From Prostheceraeus crozeri (taxonomy: Eukaryota; Platyhelminthes; Polycladida; Euryleptidae): a stretch of 64,000 nucleotides of DNA. Below the pieces are notes generated by a model that saw only the letters and a program-made list of their open reading frames with translations, ran no database searches and had not been told where the DNA came from. Each line of letters begins with the position of its first letter. Position 1 is the stretch's first letter. The position numbers were made by a program, and so were the translations under genes. Location of the stretch: contig CAJQUW010014394.1 of the NCBI GenBank assembly GCA_907163375.1, forward strand, positions 186,001-250,000, written 5' to 3'. Of the stretch, positions 30,365 through 39,599 are shown one piece after another.

Positions 30365-32002
30365 ATGCCTCGTCGTGTGTATTGTGCAGAGCAAGCTGCA
30401 AGACTAATTGAAGAGACATTAGATGTAGTGGAAGATCCCAGTGATGATTCTATGAGTGAAGGCGAGCTCAATATTGAAGAATACATCGACGACGAAAGTG
30501 AAGCTGATAGCGAACTACACGAGGACATCGAATCAGAACCAGATTTCATATCTCCAAGCGGTGACTCTTGGACAAGAAATCCTTCAGAAACACGAGGTCG
30601 AGCCAGACGAGAAGATATTTTGAGACAAGAAGGTGGTGCAACGAGATATGCTTTGCAAAGAATCAACACGTCCGTCGACGCATGGAAAGCAATTTTCAAT
30701 GACGGTATGTTGCAGCTTATCGTTGATTCTACTAATCTGGAGGGACAACGTCTTTGTGGAGATTCTTTCGTTAAAACGGACTCTATTGAACTTTCCGCGT
30801 TTATTGGACTTATGTACTTGCGTGGCCTCTATCAAGGCACTAACGAGCCACTACAGCACCTATGGAATAAGGAATTTGGAAGACCAATTTTCCCGCGGAC
30901 CATGGGATTTCAGCGGTTCAAGCTTTTACTTCGCGTCCTACGTTTTGATGACCGGGCTCTGAGGAATGCAAGATTCAGAAATGACAAATTTGCTCCCATA
31001 AGAGAACTTTTCACGAAATTCCAGAGCACTATACTTCGCCTTTATTGGCCGCACGAGACTATAACAGTTGACGAGCAACTTTTTCCGTCAAGAAATCGAT
31101 GTGCTTTTCTTCAATATATGCCTAACAAACCATCGAAATTTGGAATAAAGTTTTGGATTGCTGCCGATGCAGAAAGTCATTATGTATTGACTATCTCTCC
31201 ATATCTTGGAAAAGAAGAAACCAGTGTGAGAACAGGGACAGTCGGAGAATCAACAGTCCTTCAGCTCGTTGAACCGTTCAACAATAGTGGGTGTGAAGTT
31301 GTCACCGACAATTTCTTCACCTCTCTGAAGTTGGCAAGGGAGTTGAGAGAGAAAGACATGACACTTCTCGGAACCATTCGCTCAAACAAAAGGGAGATTC
31401 CGACTGAAATGAAATCTACCGCAAATCGTGAGCAATATTCGTCAGTGTTTGCATTCCATTCTGAAGGAGAAGCGACCATGGTGAGTTATATCCCAAAGCG
31501 CAATAAGAACGTAGTGCTCCTGACTTCTTCGAGGTATTCATCGGCTATCGATAACTCCACACAAAAGAAAAAGCCTCACATCATTCTTGAATATAACAAA
31601 AAGAAAGGCGGTGTAGATACGGTTGACCAAATGCTACGACATTTTTCTACTAAAATGGCTTCCCGTCGATGGCCGTTGGCCGTATTTTGCAACATACTCG
31701 ATATTACTATGCTGAACGCCTTTGTCCTGTGGAAAGAGATATCAAATCAATCATCTCGATTTCTTTTTATTCATGAGGTTGCAACCAATTTGCTTGAGTG
31801 CCTAAAGGAAAGACGATCATCGATTCCACTTCCTACACACACGGTAACCCTATGTGCCAGCTCAAGGAAACGTGGAAACTGCAATTTCTGCGACAAAGGC
31901 AATCGCAATAAAACGCAAAACATTTGCTTTTCATGCAAGAAGTTCGTGTGCGGAAGACATACATTGGAATCCAACCATTTTTGTTTGAACTGTTGTAGTT
32001 AG
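30365..32002 (+). CDS. piggyBac transposase
   Basis: The frame is open from 30122, but the start MPRRVYCAEQAARLIEE at 30365 fits the family: an acidic N-terminal region with DPSDDSMSEGE, then the DDE_Tnp_1_7 catalytic core. The catalytic Asp residues are visible in TVDEQLFPSRN, VVTDNFFTSLKL and KGGVDTVDQM. The C-terminus is a Cys-rich zinc domain (CNFCDKG...CFSCKKFVC...HFCLNC), which binds the terminal repeats. At 545 residues it is close to typical length. All key residues are present and no interruption is seen, so it may be functional. It cuts and pastes at TTAA. Confidence 0.95.
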   Translation: MPRRVYCAEQAARLIEETLDVVEDPSDDSMSEGELNIEEYIDDESEADSELHEDIESEPDFISPSGDSWTRNPSETRGRARREDILRQEGGATRYALQRINTSVDAWKAIFNDGMLQLIVDSTNLEGQRLCGDSFVKTDSIELSAFIGLMYLRGLYQGTNEPLQHLWNKEFGRPIFPRTMGFQRFKLLLRVLRFDDRALRNARFRNDKFAPIRELFTKFQSTILRLYWPHETITVDEQLFPSRNRCAFLQYMPNKPSKFGIKFWIAADAESHYVLTISPYLGKEETSVRTGTVGESTVLQLVEPFNNSGCEVVTDNFFTSLKLARELREKDMTLLGTIRSNKREIPTEMKSTANREQYSSVFAFHSEGEATMVSYIPKRNKNVVLLTSSRYSSAIDNSTQKKKPHIILEYNKKKGGVDTVDQMLRHFSTKMASRRWPLAVFCNILDITMLNAFVLWKEISNQSSRFLFIHEVATNLLECLKERRSSIPLPTHTVTLCASSRKRGNCNFCDKGNRNKTQNICFSCKKFVCGRHTLESNHFCLNCCS

Positions 32003-32185
32003 ATTTTTTTTGACAGTTCGTATAAAATTTCATATTTGTGTAAAATACACTATTAGTCAATGGAGTACTTTGATTTATTTATAATCAAGTAATTACAGCA
32101 AAGGGGACATGATTTCCTATCGCTTCTTATAACAATACAATTCTAAAGTATTATCTAATGTCAAAAATATTCTTTAAATTACGTG

Positions 32186-32200
32186 AGGTCAAAATGACCT
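32186..32200. promoter_or_regulatory. Palindrome AGGTCA-AAA-TGACCT, right subterminal
   Basis: Third perfect copy of the palindrome, about 45 bp from the right end of piggyBac. Only the spacer differs from the two left copies. Confidence 0.7.
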
Positions 32201-32247
32201 CATTTGTACTAAAACGTAGAAAATAATTTTGTACGTTCTAGGGTTAA

Positions 32248-32331
32248 GCCAACGCTGAGCTTTAATGAGACGATGTTGATAAAGAGGTGTCCAAGCGATA
32301 GGAGGAACGTGATACTCGGGTTCCTTCAACA
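32248..32331 (-). pseudogene. Protease gene 5' part, beyond piggyBac
   Basis: The minus strand from the ATG at 32331 reads LKEPEYHVPPIAWTPLYQ, then HRLIKAQRW, up to the TTAA. It is the first part of the protease gene described at 28808-29439. It begins only about 35 bp after the end of the major capsid gene. Confidence 0.7.
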
Positions 32332-32367
32332 TGTATTATGTTGTCAATGCGCGCCAACACTTAAATA

Positions 32368-32510
32368 GCGGGTGGGATATACGCACTGGAGATGACAGCA
32401 TTCTCCGGTGTGACGGAGAATTGTTCGTCATGAATGACAAACATTAATAAATCCATATTTTGCCGGGTCGTATTCTCAAATTGCAATTCCAGTCCATATT
32501 GACGTGTATT
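32368..32510 (-). pseudogene. Polinton 2 major capsid gene, 3' part (beyond LINE A)
   Basis: The minus strand reads QYGLELQFENTTRQNMDLLM, then FVIHDEQFSVTPENAVISS, a typical last strand pair of a Polinton major capsid protein. The remainder of the gene lies on the other side of LINE A (36135-37347). The gene is broken by this insertion and otherwise little decayed. Confidence 0.7.
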
Positions 32511-33030
32511 TCATTCGCATCGGTGCTGTCTTCAGTGCCGGTCGTATTCTGCTAGCGCGTCCCGGCGTCGCAGACTCTAACTTACATCGATCGATCGGCA
32601 GATATTTGAGTTCTTCGCTGGTAATTTTTACATCATCTGAATCGCCATGACGCAAGGATTTGGCATATGTTGTTTTTTTAATGTTTCATCCGTTGATGAT
32701 CGAGTTTCGGAACGTGTCGTCTCGTAATCATCTCCAGTGTATTTCGATCATTTCTCTCTCCATCGCTGTGTCTACATTGCCATCTCGCTTTGTTTTCTCG
32801 CGCCTGATATCCGCTCTCTTGGTCTCGTCTCTCGCCTCTCACGTTTTCCCTACTTTCCTCAGTGCCCTGGCTCGTCGATCGTCATACTCGCCATACGTTA
32901 GTAAGACCGGTGAGTGTGTGTGTGTTCGCGCGTGCGCTCAATCAGCTGATTTTACCGCGTACACACACCCGTATATTCATCGACTGGAAGACTCTTAGCA
33001 TATGCACATCTAACAAACGCCGCAGCTGAT

Positions 33031-33105
33031 GCGCTCGAGTGGTGTAGGGGATACTGCCACAGCTTCCTTTTTTGGAAGGAACAATGTTCGATTCCTCAGC
33101 AACAT
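33031..33105 (+). promoter_or_regulatory. tRNA-like segment (pol III A and B boxes) in the LINE A leader
   Basis: TGGTGTAGGGG (33040-33050) resembles a pol III A box and GTTCGATTCC (33086-33095) is a near-ideal B box, 46 nt apart as in tRNA genes. Between them CTTCC-TTTTTT-GGAAG forms an anticodon-arm-like stem. It is probably a tRNA-derived internal promoter or a captured SINE head. The cloverleaf is incomplete. Confidence 0.5.
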
Positions 33106-33304
33106 CATTTTTTTGTGTGTGTGCTCACTCAATAGCCAGTGTCTATAGCTCTCTGTATCTCACCGTCTACTGTCCGACATGTCCGTTATTCGTTACTCAT
33201 CAGATCAGTTCTTAGATCTTCGTCGGCAGTCCTCCTGTGTTTGAGTCCCTCGCAGAGTCAAAAGACAGCTTAAGTATTTTCGTATATTCACTGAGCACAT
33301 TCCC

Positions 33305-36042
33305 GTGGTTTCTTGTCGCCGAACGAACAACGATACTCCTGCCAGCCAGAATATCACAATTAGGCCGAAGCCATGCCTTATTCTAATTCCATTGAGTACC
33401 AACAAGCCTTTAAGTGAACGTGTCCCTCGTCATTTACCTCCCCGCATTCCTTCATTACTCCTGGCAAATGTAAGATCAATCAATAACAAATTTGATGAAA
33501 TTCAACGCCGTGTAACCCGTTCCAAAACTGATATTGCCACTTTTACTGAGTCTTGGCTCGACGATTCCACATCTGATTCATCGTTAGAAATCAAGAACTA
33601 TCAGTGCTACAGAAAAGATCGGAATAGCTGCGGCGGCGGTATCATTTGTTACATTCGTGACGACCTAAAATGCCGGATTATTGATAACATTGACGTCCCA
33701 TCCCTCGTCTTTTGTGATACTGAAATCCTTTCTACATTTATGGAGACTCTATCGACCTTACTTTTATGTGTTTATCATCCGTTTTGGAACAATTCCTCTA
33801 AGGACGACAATGCCATCGACGTCATGTTAGATACTCTTGACTTCTCCCACCTGAATCTAAACCCAGTACACGTAATTATCTGTGGAGATTTCAATGATCT
33901 CAACAAACAAACCGAAAGCCTCTGTCAACTCACTGGACTGAGCACTCATGTTGATAATCCTACCAGAGCAGGTCGAACTCTTGATCAAATTTTCTCCTCA
34001 GCACAAAATGCCCCAACAGCAGCCATCCTTCCGCCCTTTGGTCGATCAGATCATGCTGCTGTTTCCTGGAAACCTAGCCCTGATAGACAATTTATCTCAA
34101 GGAAAGTATCTGTACGCAGTGTCTCTAAGAGAGGTATGGCTTTGTTCGCTGAGACGGCTAGCTCCATTGATTGGTTATCCATTTGTAAGGATGCTGGCTC
34201 AAGCATTGATCAACAAGCTGAGGCACTACTGGAGAGTATCAAAATGGTCGTCGAGGTTTGTTTCCCCACAAGGATTGTCAGATTTCGATCCACAGACCCG
34301 CCTTGGTCCAAACCATCCCTAAAACTCCAAATAAACAGACGTGACAAAGCCTACTCTGAAGGGAAATTATTGAAATACCAGCGTCTCCGTGAAGAAGTAA
34401 TCGACCACATCAGACACCTAAAACATCGATACATCTCATCTATTCGTGATATTTCATCTAAAAACGCGTGGAATAACATCAACTTGATCGGGCGTAGATC
34501 TTTGGTTGTAAACAATAACAGTGAGATCACTGCCCAAAATCTCAGTGACTATTTCATTTCGACGCAGCAACCTCCAGACGTTCCATTATCACAGTGCGAC
34601 ATTCTTTCCCTCCAAACCTTAGATCAAGCTCCATCGTGCCCGTTGTCTGTCTCCTCCGACGAGGTTGAGTACCATTTGAAACATCTGAAGAAGAAAAGCT
34701 GTGGCCCTGACGGCATTCCGTTTTACATATTCAAGTCATTCTCTCATATACTTGCCCCTGCTATAACACATATTTGTAATGCAAGTTTATCTACTCGTCA
34801 GGTACCTCAATGTTTCAAAGTTGCGAACATCTCTCCTGTCCCCAAAATCTCCAAACCAGAACTTACTTCTGACTTTCGTCCCATTTCACTACTACCCATC
34901 TTGTCAAAGATACTCGAGAAGTTAGTGGCTAAGCATTGGATAATTCCGTATATAAAAGATATCGACAGCTCTCAGTTTGCCTACATTCCTCGATCTGGTG
35001 GTGGCACCTCGACGGCTTTGACTCTCTTAAATCACAAGATCCTCAGTTTCCTTGACGAGGATTCGGGAGCGGTTCGTGTTTTGTCAACTGACTTTAGTAA
35101 GGCATTCGAAAAACTTCCACACCAGATGGTCATCCAATCCCTCATGCAACATAAACTACCGCGAGAACTCATTCAATGGACACATAATTTTCTTGGCAAC
35201 AGGAGGCAGCGAGTTGTCTTTAATGAAAAGATCTCAAACTGGGCAGGTGTTTTCAGTGGCGTTCCTCAGGGCGGTGTTATTGGACCCTTGCTGTTCTGCC
35301 TCTCCGTTGCTTCCCTCCAACCAATACATGAGAACTCAACAATAATCAAGTACGCTGATGATCTCTCACTACTCCATTTTGTGCGTCATAAAAGTGAGGA
35401 CTTGCTGCAAGATGAGATGGACAACATCGCATCTTGGTCTGTTTCGACGGGCCTTCCTCTTAATATTTCCAAATGTTCGGTGATGGATATTAAAACAAAG
35501 CGGGACCTTCTTCTAGATAAGATTCATATTGGCCAAGAGCTTCTAACATCAGTCGACAAAACAAGAGTTTTAGGAGTTATATTTACAAGTTCTCTTCAAT
35601 GGAATTATCACTTGTCGGATGTATCGAGGAGATGCTCGGAACGCATGTACATTCTTCGAAATCTTAGACGGGCCAGATGCAGCCGAAAAGTCATGACACA
35701 CGTATATAATGCCCTAATTTGCTCAGTGATGACCTATGCCTACCCTTGTTTCGTAAATGCAAACGACTGTGACATGAAAAACTTCGCAAAATTGAAAAGT
35801 GGGCATTCAAGATTATGACTGGGTCCTCGATGGTGTCTGAGACTTTCATCGATGCTGTTGATCGTATTTGTAGGAGGCTCTTTCGAAAGATTGCAGCAGA
35901 AGAAGATCATCCCCTACGGATTATGTTCAACAGCAGACAGCCCACCCCAGAAATTCGTGTCCAATTACAAAACCGAGGACCAGAACTAAACGTCTTGCAA
36001 AATCCTTTATCAAATTCTGTCGATAACTCTCCATCTGATTGA
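33305..36042 (+). pseudogene. LINE A ORF2: endonuclease-reverse transcriptase, one frameshift
   Basis: The N-terminal half is an exonuclease-endonuclease-phosphatase domain: LLANVRSINNKFDEI, TESWLDD, CGGGIICYI, VIICGDFNDLN, GRSDHAAVSW. The reverse transcriptase has CGPDGIPF, FRPISLLPILSK, STDFSKAFEKL (first Asp), GVPQGGVIGPLLF and IIKYADDLSLL (catalytic YADD). The first frame ends at 35818; homologous sequence continues in another frame (35815-36042), so a 1-nt loss near 35788 is likely. The catalytic residues look intact. The 5' start is uncertain (33305 or later). Confidence 0.9.
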
Positions 36043-36134
36043 TGTTTACTTGATCCTTTTGAATTGTATTGTTTCTTCTCTGTAATGCGCGTACCGCCCT
36101 TTGTATGCCAATAAAGATTTCATTATTATTATTG

Positions 36135-37347
36135 GTGGGTTGAACACTATCGATTTGTTTATCCAAGGTACAGTCAAAGGCAATAAAGTAACAGTATTTT
36201 GTAAAACTCTCTAAATCAATACCACACGATTCATTAGTGTTATAGACTTGAATCGCACGATTGAATTGACTGTAAGCAATCACGTCATCATTGCAATTGA
36301 TGGTTCCTCCTGTCATGATGGCACCATTGGTGGTCATGGTGACTTGAGAGAGTCCATGCCTTTCAAAATAGAGTTTACGACGTCCTGGATTAAACCAAGA
36401 GTTACTGGGAACAACAGCGAAAAAGATGAGTTTAGGACTCAATAGAGAGGCCACATTGGAAAACGTCTTCTTTTGTACTCCACTTTCAATCGTTTGTCGT
36501 TGGACGGTCATGCCATTGTAGCGATAATAAATGGCTTCTGTCTTGCGTCGATTCGCAGTTTTCAATTGCAGTTCTGCATTCGGTGTGAGCATGGGCATAT
36601 ACAATTGCAAAGAGGTGATTCTGAAAGTGTACACTGTAGATGTCCCTCCAGTATGTGCCATATCATAAATGGCATATTCCGGTTTATTCAAGGTGAAAAT
36701 GAGATCCAGTTGCATGCCTGGGGGCAGAGCAATCACTTGTTGGAACAAATTACATTTCAGGGGAAAGTCAAAGGTACGTTTAAATTTGTTTTTTGCCCAT
36801 TGTTTGAGAATGGCTTGATTTAGTGCATTCTCTTTATCTGTAAACTCTACCGCGTTAGACTTCATCGTCTTAGCCGTTGCATCATACACCATGTCATACA
36901 TATCTTGAGGAACAGTAAAACCTTGTGTGACCATGTGTGTATTCTTCACATCATTGGTGTATTGTAAAGATTGCTAAGGTAAGCTCTCAAATAATACAAG
37001 TCATTGCCTCCTTCAATGGTGCGTTCATTCAAGTGGATAGTAATGTCGGAAAAGAGGGAGTTGGCCGTATTGTTGATAATAATCTCCTTGTCTGACGACT
37101 CACATGGCACGTCTGCTCCTTTAGCCGCATCATGTTTCATGAGTTGTACTTCCACGCGAAAATAGGCATTGCACACATCCATCCAATGAATGGCTAGTCG
37201 AGGGACCGTGAATTGAATGGTACCGGGATTTTCCAATCCATTGACTGGCGTCAGAACGCTCGTATGCTGAGAAGTACTCGAGACATCAACTTTATCACTC
37301 TGGAATACATCGTAACGAGCATCCAATAATGCAGGTGTTTCCGCCAT
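36135..37347 (-). pseudogene. Polinton 2 major capsid gene, 5' and central part, split by LINE A
   Basis: The start MAETPALLDARYDVF at 37347 lies 24 nt after an ACTAAGTAAT motif. Capsid-type segments follow: TIQFTVPRLAIHWMDVCNAY, NNTANSLFSDITIHLNERTI, LPPGMQLDLIFTLNKPEYAI, YTFRITSLQLYMP, and FSNVASLLSPKLIFFAVVPS. The pattern (two jelly rolls, central surface loops) is that of Polinton major capsid proteins. Transcription is toward the protease. It is broken by LINE A, with one or so further break. Confidence 0.8.
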
Positions 37348-37371
37348 GCTTGATGGTACTGATTTCCTAAG

Positions 37372-37381
37372 ATTACTTAGT
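37372..37381 (-). promoter_or_regulatory. Late-type promoter motif of the major capsid gene
   Basis: On the coding strand ACTAAGTAAT, 24 nt before the ATG at 37347. It is one of ten such motifs with the same spacing in this element. Confidence 0.6.
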
Positions 37382-37383
37382 TC

Positions 37384-37996
37384 TTAAAAGAGCATGCGTT
37401 GTTTAGCACCTCCGCGATAACGCCCCATCAAACTTCCTTTCCCCCATTTCGTATGATGGGCAATGTCTACATGATCACGGCGGCGTTTAGGAGCAGGTGC
37501 TTCCACCCTATCCCCTTCTCCATCCGTGAAGATGCGTTTCCGACTCACTTGATTTTGAATAGCTTCTACAACACGTTCGGGAGCAGTCTGTAAGGTGCGT
37601 TTGGCGAGCGCTTTCACATTCTTTTTGAGACGGTGAACTCCTTCTTGTGCGGTAGAGCTGACAGCATCCGTGACAGCTTGTTTCGCAGAATTTAGAAGCC
37701 CCGTCGTACGTAACGATTTTCCCAACGTTTTCTGTACCGTATGTACAAGTCCTTTTTTGCGATGTTTTTCGCGATGCTTTTCGAGATGTTTTTCGAGATG
37801 CTTATCTGGGAACTCTCTTTTTGAATGATTTAGGCAGACGGATGGGTGATTTCTTGACACCAGTGACACGTGGTCTAATCATGCGTGTTTTCTGTCCAAT
37901 CACTTTATTCCATCCACCTCGTTGCATAAATGAACCTCTTCCAAACAATCGTCCAGAGGAATGTGTTCGGTCACGGATTAAAAAGAGATTCGTCAT
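37384..37996 (-). pseudogene. Basic virion protein (core or pVI-like) region
   Basis: The motif-supported start is at 37996 (MTNLFLIRDRTHSSGRLFG). The first part is rich in Gly/Arg/Lys (MQRGGWNKVIGQKTRMIRPR). The later frame has a HLEKHLEKHREKHRKK repeat, an amphipathic middle (SAKQAVTDAVSSTAQEGVHR), an NLS-like PAPKRRRDHV and a GGAKQRMLF end. Composition fits a DNA-associated or internal virion protein next to the capsid gene. It is open in two overlapping frames, so it is one broken gene or two genes. Confidence 0.5.
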
Positions 37997-38025
37997 CGTG
38001 TCTTGATGTGTTTGGGAAAAGACAA

Positions 38026-38034
38026 TTACTTAAT
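38026..38034 (-). promoter_or_regulatory. Late-type promoter motif upstream of 37996
   Basis: On the coding strand ATTAAGTAA, 29 nt before the ATG at 37996. Confidence 0.5.
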
Positions 38035-39003
38035 TGCGCGACGTCGAAGATGCATTTTTACATAGGACCATCCGTCTGTCATAGGGATGGGATGGCCGTC
38101 ATCCGACATGAGTTTGATTTCAATATCTTGCACATTTTGACTTTTCACAGGGAGATAGGTGACATTCTGGAATTCATGATGAATACTATCTCCATAATCT
38201 TTCCCCGTGTAGGGAATCACACACATACAGTTTGTTTTCATACCCCCTACATAATTATAGCCTACAATATTACAATACAGTAGAATATTGTAGGTAAAGG
38301 CATTCAAATTCAAAGGTGCAGTCGCTTGCTGTGAGGAGGTGAGTAAGTATGTTTTAAACCCAAGAATGTCTTTGAGCAAAGGATGGAGTTTCATACTGTA
38401 GCGTGTGGGTAATACCACTGAGACATAATGGACGTTAGGCGCCAATGTAGTGATAGAAAAGTGGAAATTGTGTCCATGTTTTCGATTCTGATTCAAACAC
38501 TGCATCAACGTCTTCTCCGAATAAATACTTCGTGGAATTTTAAAGCGCGTAAACATGCCTTGCTCTTCCTGTTTGCCTTGTTCACCTTGTTTGCCTTGTA
38601 TACCTTGCTCTCCCTGTTTGCCTTGTGGACCTTACTCTCCCTGTTTGCCTTGTAAACCTTGCTCTCCCTGTTTGCCTTGTGGACCTTGCTCTCCCTGTTT
38701 ACCGCGTTCTCCTCGAGGACCTCGCGGTCCTGGTGAATCCGGTTTGATGGGAATGATAGAGGACGTAAAGACTGTCGGAATAGTCTCAGGATGATCATTC
38801 AAAGCCCCCACACTAAAGCTTACATCCACGGGTAATGTCTGAATGGTATTGATGAAGTTGACTACGGAGATACCTGCTTCCCATTGATCCCCATGGACCA
38901 TGGGGATGGAAGGAACCAAGCGATTTTTGAAATGATTGGCTCTATTTTCAGGAAACAAATTGGGCTGAGCATTACTCAACAAGTAAATCGTTTCCTCATG
39001 CAT
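38026..39003 (-). pseudogene. Polinton 2 penton-like/fibre gene with collagen-like shaft
   Basis: The start MHEETIYLLSNAQPNLFPEN at 39003 is preceded by a late-type motif. An N-terminal domain of about 70 residues (shared with 41699-42864) leads into a collagen-like Gly-X-Y run ([20 protein letters not shown]...) over about 38570-38740. A C-terminal domain follows with LNAFTYNILLYCNIVG, VTYLPVKSQNVQDIEIKLMS and SYVKMHLRR, the closing pattern of Polinton minor capsid proteins. A vertex penton carrying a collagen-like fibre is inferred. The frame appears broken within the repeats. Confidence 0.65.
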
Positions 39004-39027
39004 GGTTGATAGTCACTCTGTATACAA

Positions 39028-39036
39028 TTACCTAGT
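39028..39036 (-). promoter_or_regulatory. Late-type promoter motif upstream of 39003
   Basis: On the coding strand ACTAGGTAA, 24 nt before the ATG at 39003. Confidence 0.6.
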
Positions 39037-39516
39037 CTCCCTACGGCGGAGATGGAGTTCGAAATAGGATCGTCCTTCATGAATCGGAATAAATTCGCCA
39101 TCATCACCCCGCAACTGAATATCAATCTCATCAATAGATGTTGTAAAAATGGGGTAATAATCAATATTGGACACTTCATGCGACACCATTTGCCCCAAAC
39201 GTTGTTTCTCTTCAATGGGGTGAATTTTCAAGATTTGTTCACGTTGTCTTCCCACAATACTTTCCGCCACAATATTACAATAGACGATAATGTTGAAGGA
39301 ATTGGGGGTAATGCTGAGGGGAGAGAGTGTTGTCATCTGTGTATTTGGTCCATAATAGGATTGTGGTAAACTAATACGATAACTCAACGCTTCTCCAAAA
39401 TCAATAAAGTCATTTTCCGCGGTTTTCACCGTCCAATAATGTTCTTTCGAGAGAGATAGGGATACATCAGTCCACGCCTGTAAATTCACCTGGAGTTTGG
39501 AAAAGAGTCCTTCCAA
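39028..39516 (-). CDS. Penton-like C-terminal jelly-roll domain
   Basis: The 162-residue frame contains LSPLSITPNSFNIIVYCNIV, VSNIDYYPIFTTSIDEIDIQ, LRGDDGEFIPIHEGRSYFEL and ends HLRRRETR. It is the same end pattern as the protein at 38026-38556 and Polinton minor capsids in general, so it is a paralogue. It may be the C-terminus of the larger gene region upstream (39600-41644). Confidence 0.6.
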   Translation of the reverse strand: MEGLFSKLQVNLQAWTDVSLSLSKEHYWTVKTAENDFIDFGEALSYRISLPQSYYGPNTQMTTLSPLSITPNSFNIIVYCNIVAESIVGRQREQILKIHPIEEKQRLGQMVSHEVSNIDYYPIFTTSIDEIDIQLRGDDGEFIPIHEGRSYFELHLRRRETR

Positions 39517-39599
39517 GGTATAACTCCCTTTGGGAATGAGGACACGATGAAACGAGGTAGAATGTCCAGGGTGGGGTTGATGTAACCTTGCCGAATCAT

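Larger units (their letters stand above)
29440..32247 (+). mobile_element. piggyBac DNA transposon inserted in the Polinton 2 protease gene
   Basis: TTAA is duplicated at 29440-29443 and 32244-32247, and the 13-bp terminal inverted repeats CCCTAGAACGTAC are perfect. The CCCTAGAA tip is the same as in classical piggyBac. One long transposase frame lies inside. Perfect ends, perfect target site and an open transposase indicate a recent insertion, younger than Polinton 2. Subterminal AGGTCAnnnTGACCT palindromes are listed separately. Confidence 0.95.
32511..36134 (+). mobile_element. LINE A: CR1-like non-LTR retrotransposon in the major capsid gene
   Basis: This insertion of about 3.6 kb is in opposite orientation to the capsid gene. 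It has a 5' leader (32511-33300) with a tRNA-like segment, an endonuclease/reverse transcriptase frame, and a short 3' UTR ending aataaagatttc then (ATT)n at 36118-36134. It has no poly(A) tail. The (ATT)n tail and the EN-RT order fit the CR1/L2/Jockey group. It is nearly full length, and one frameshift is seen near the end of ORF2. A target duplication was not resolved. Confidence 0.85.

Noticed and set aside
33031-33105. Functional host tRNA gene
   Set aside because: A and B boxes are present, but the acceptor and D/T arms do not pair well and it lies inside a LINE leader.
38428-38794. Plus-strand Cys/Pro-rich repeat proteins ([11 protein letters not shown] type)
   Set aside because: They are the antisense reading of the collagen-like Gly-X-Y repeats.
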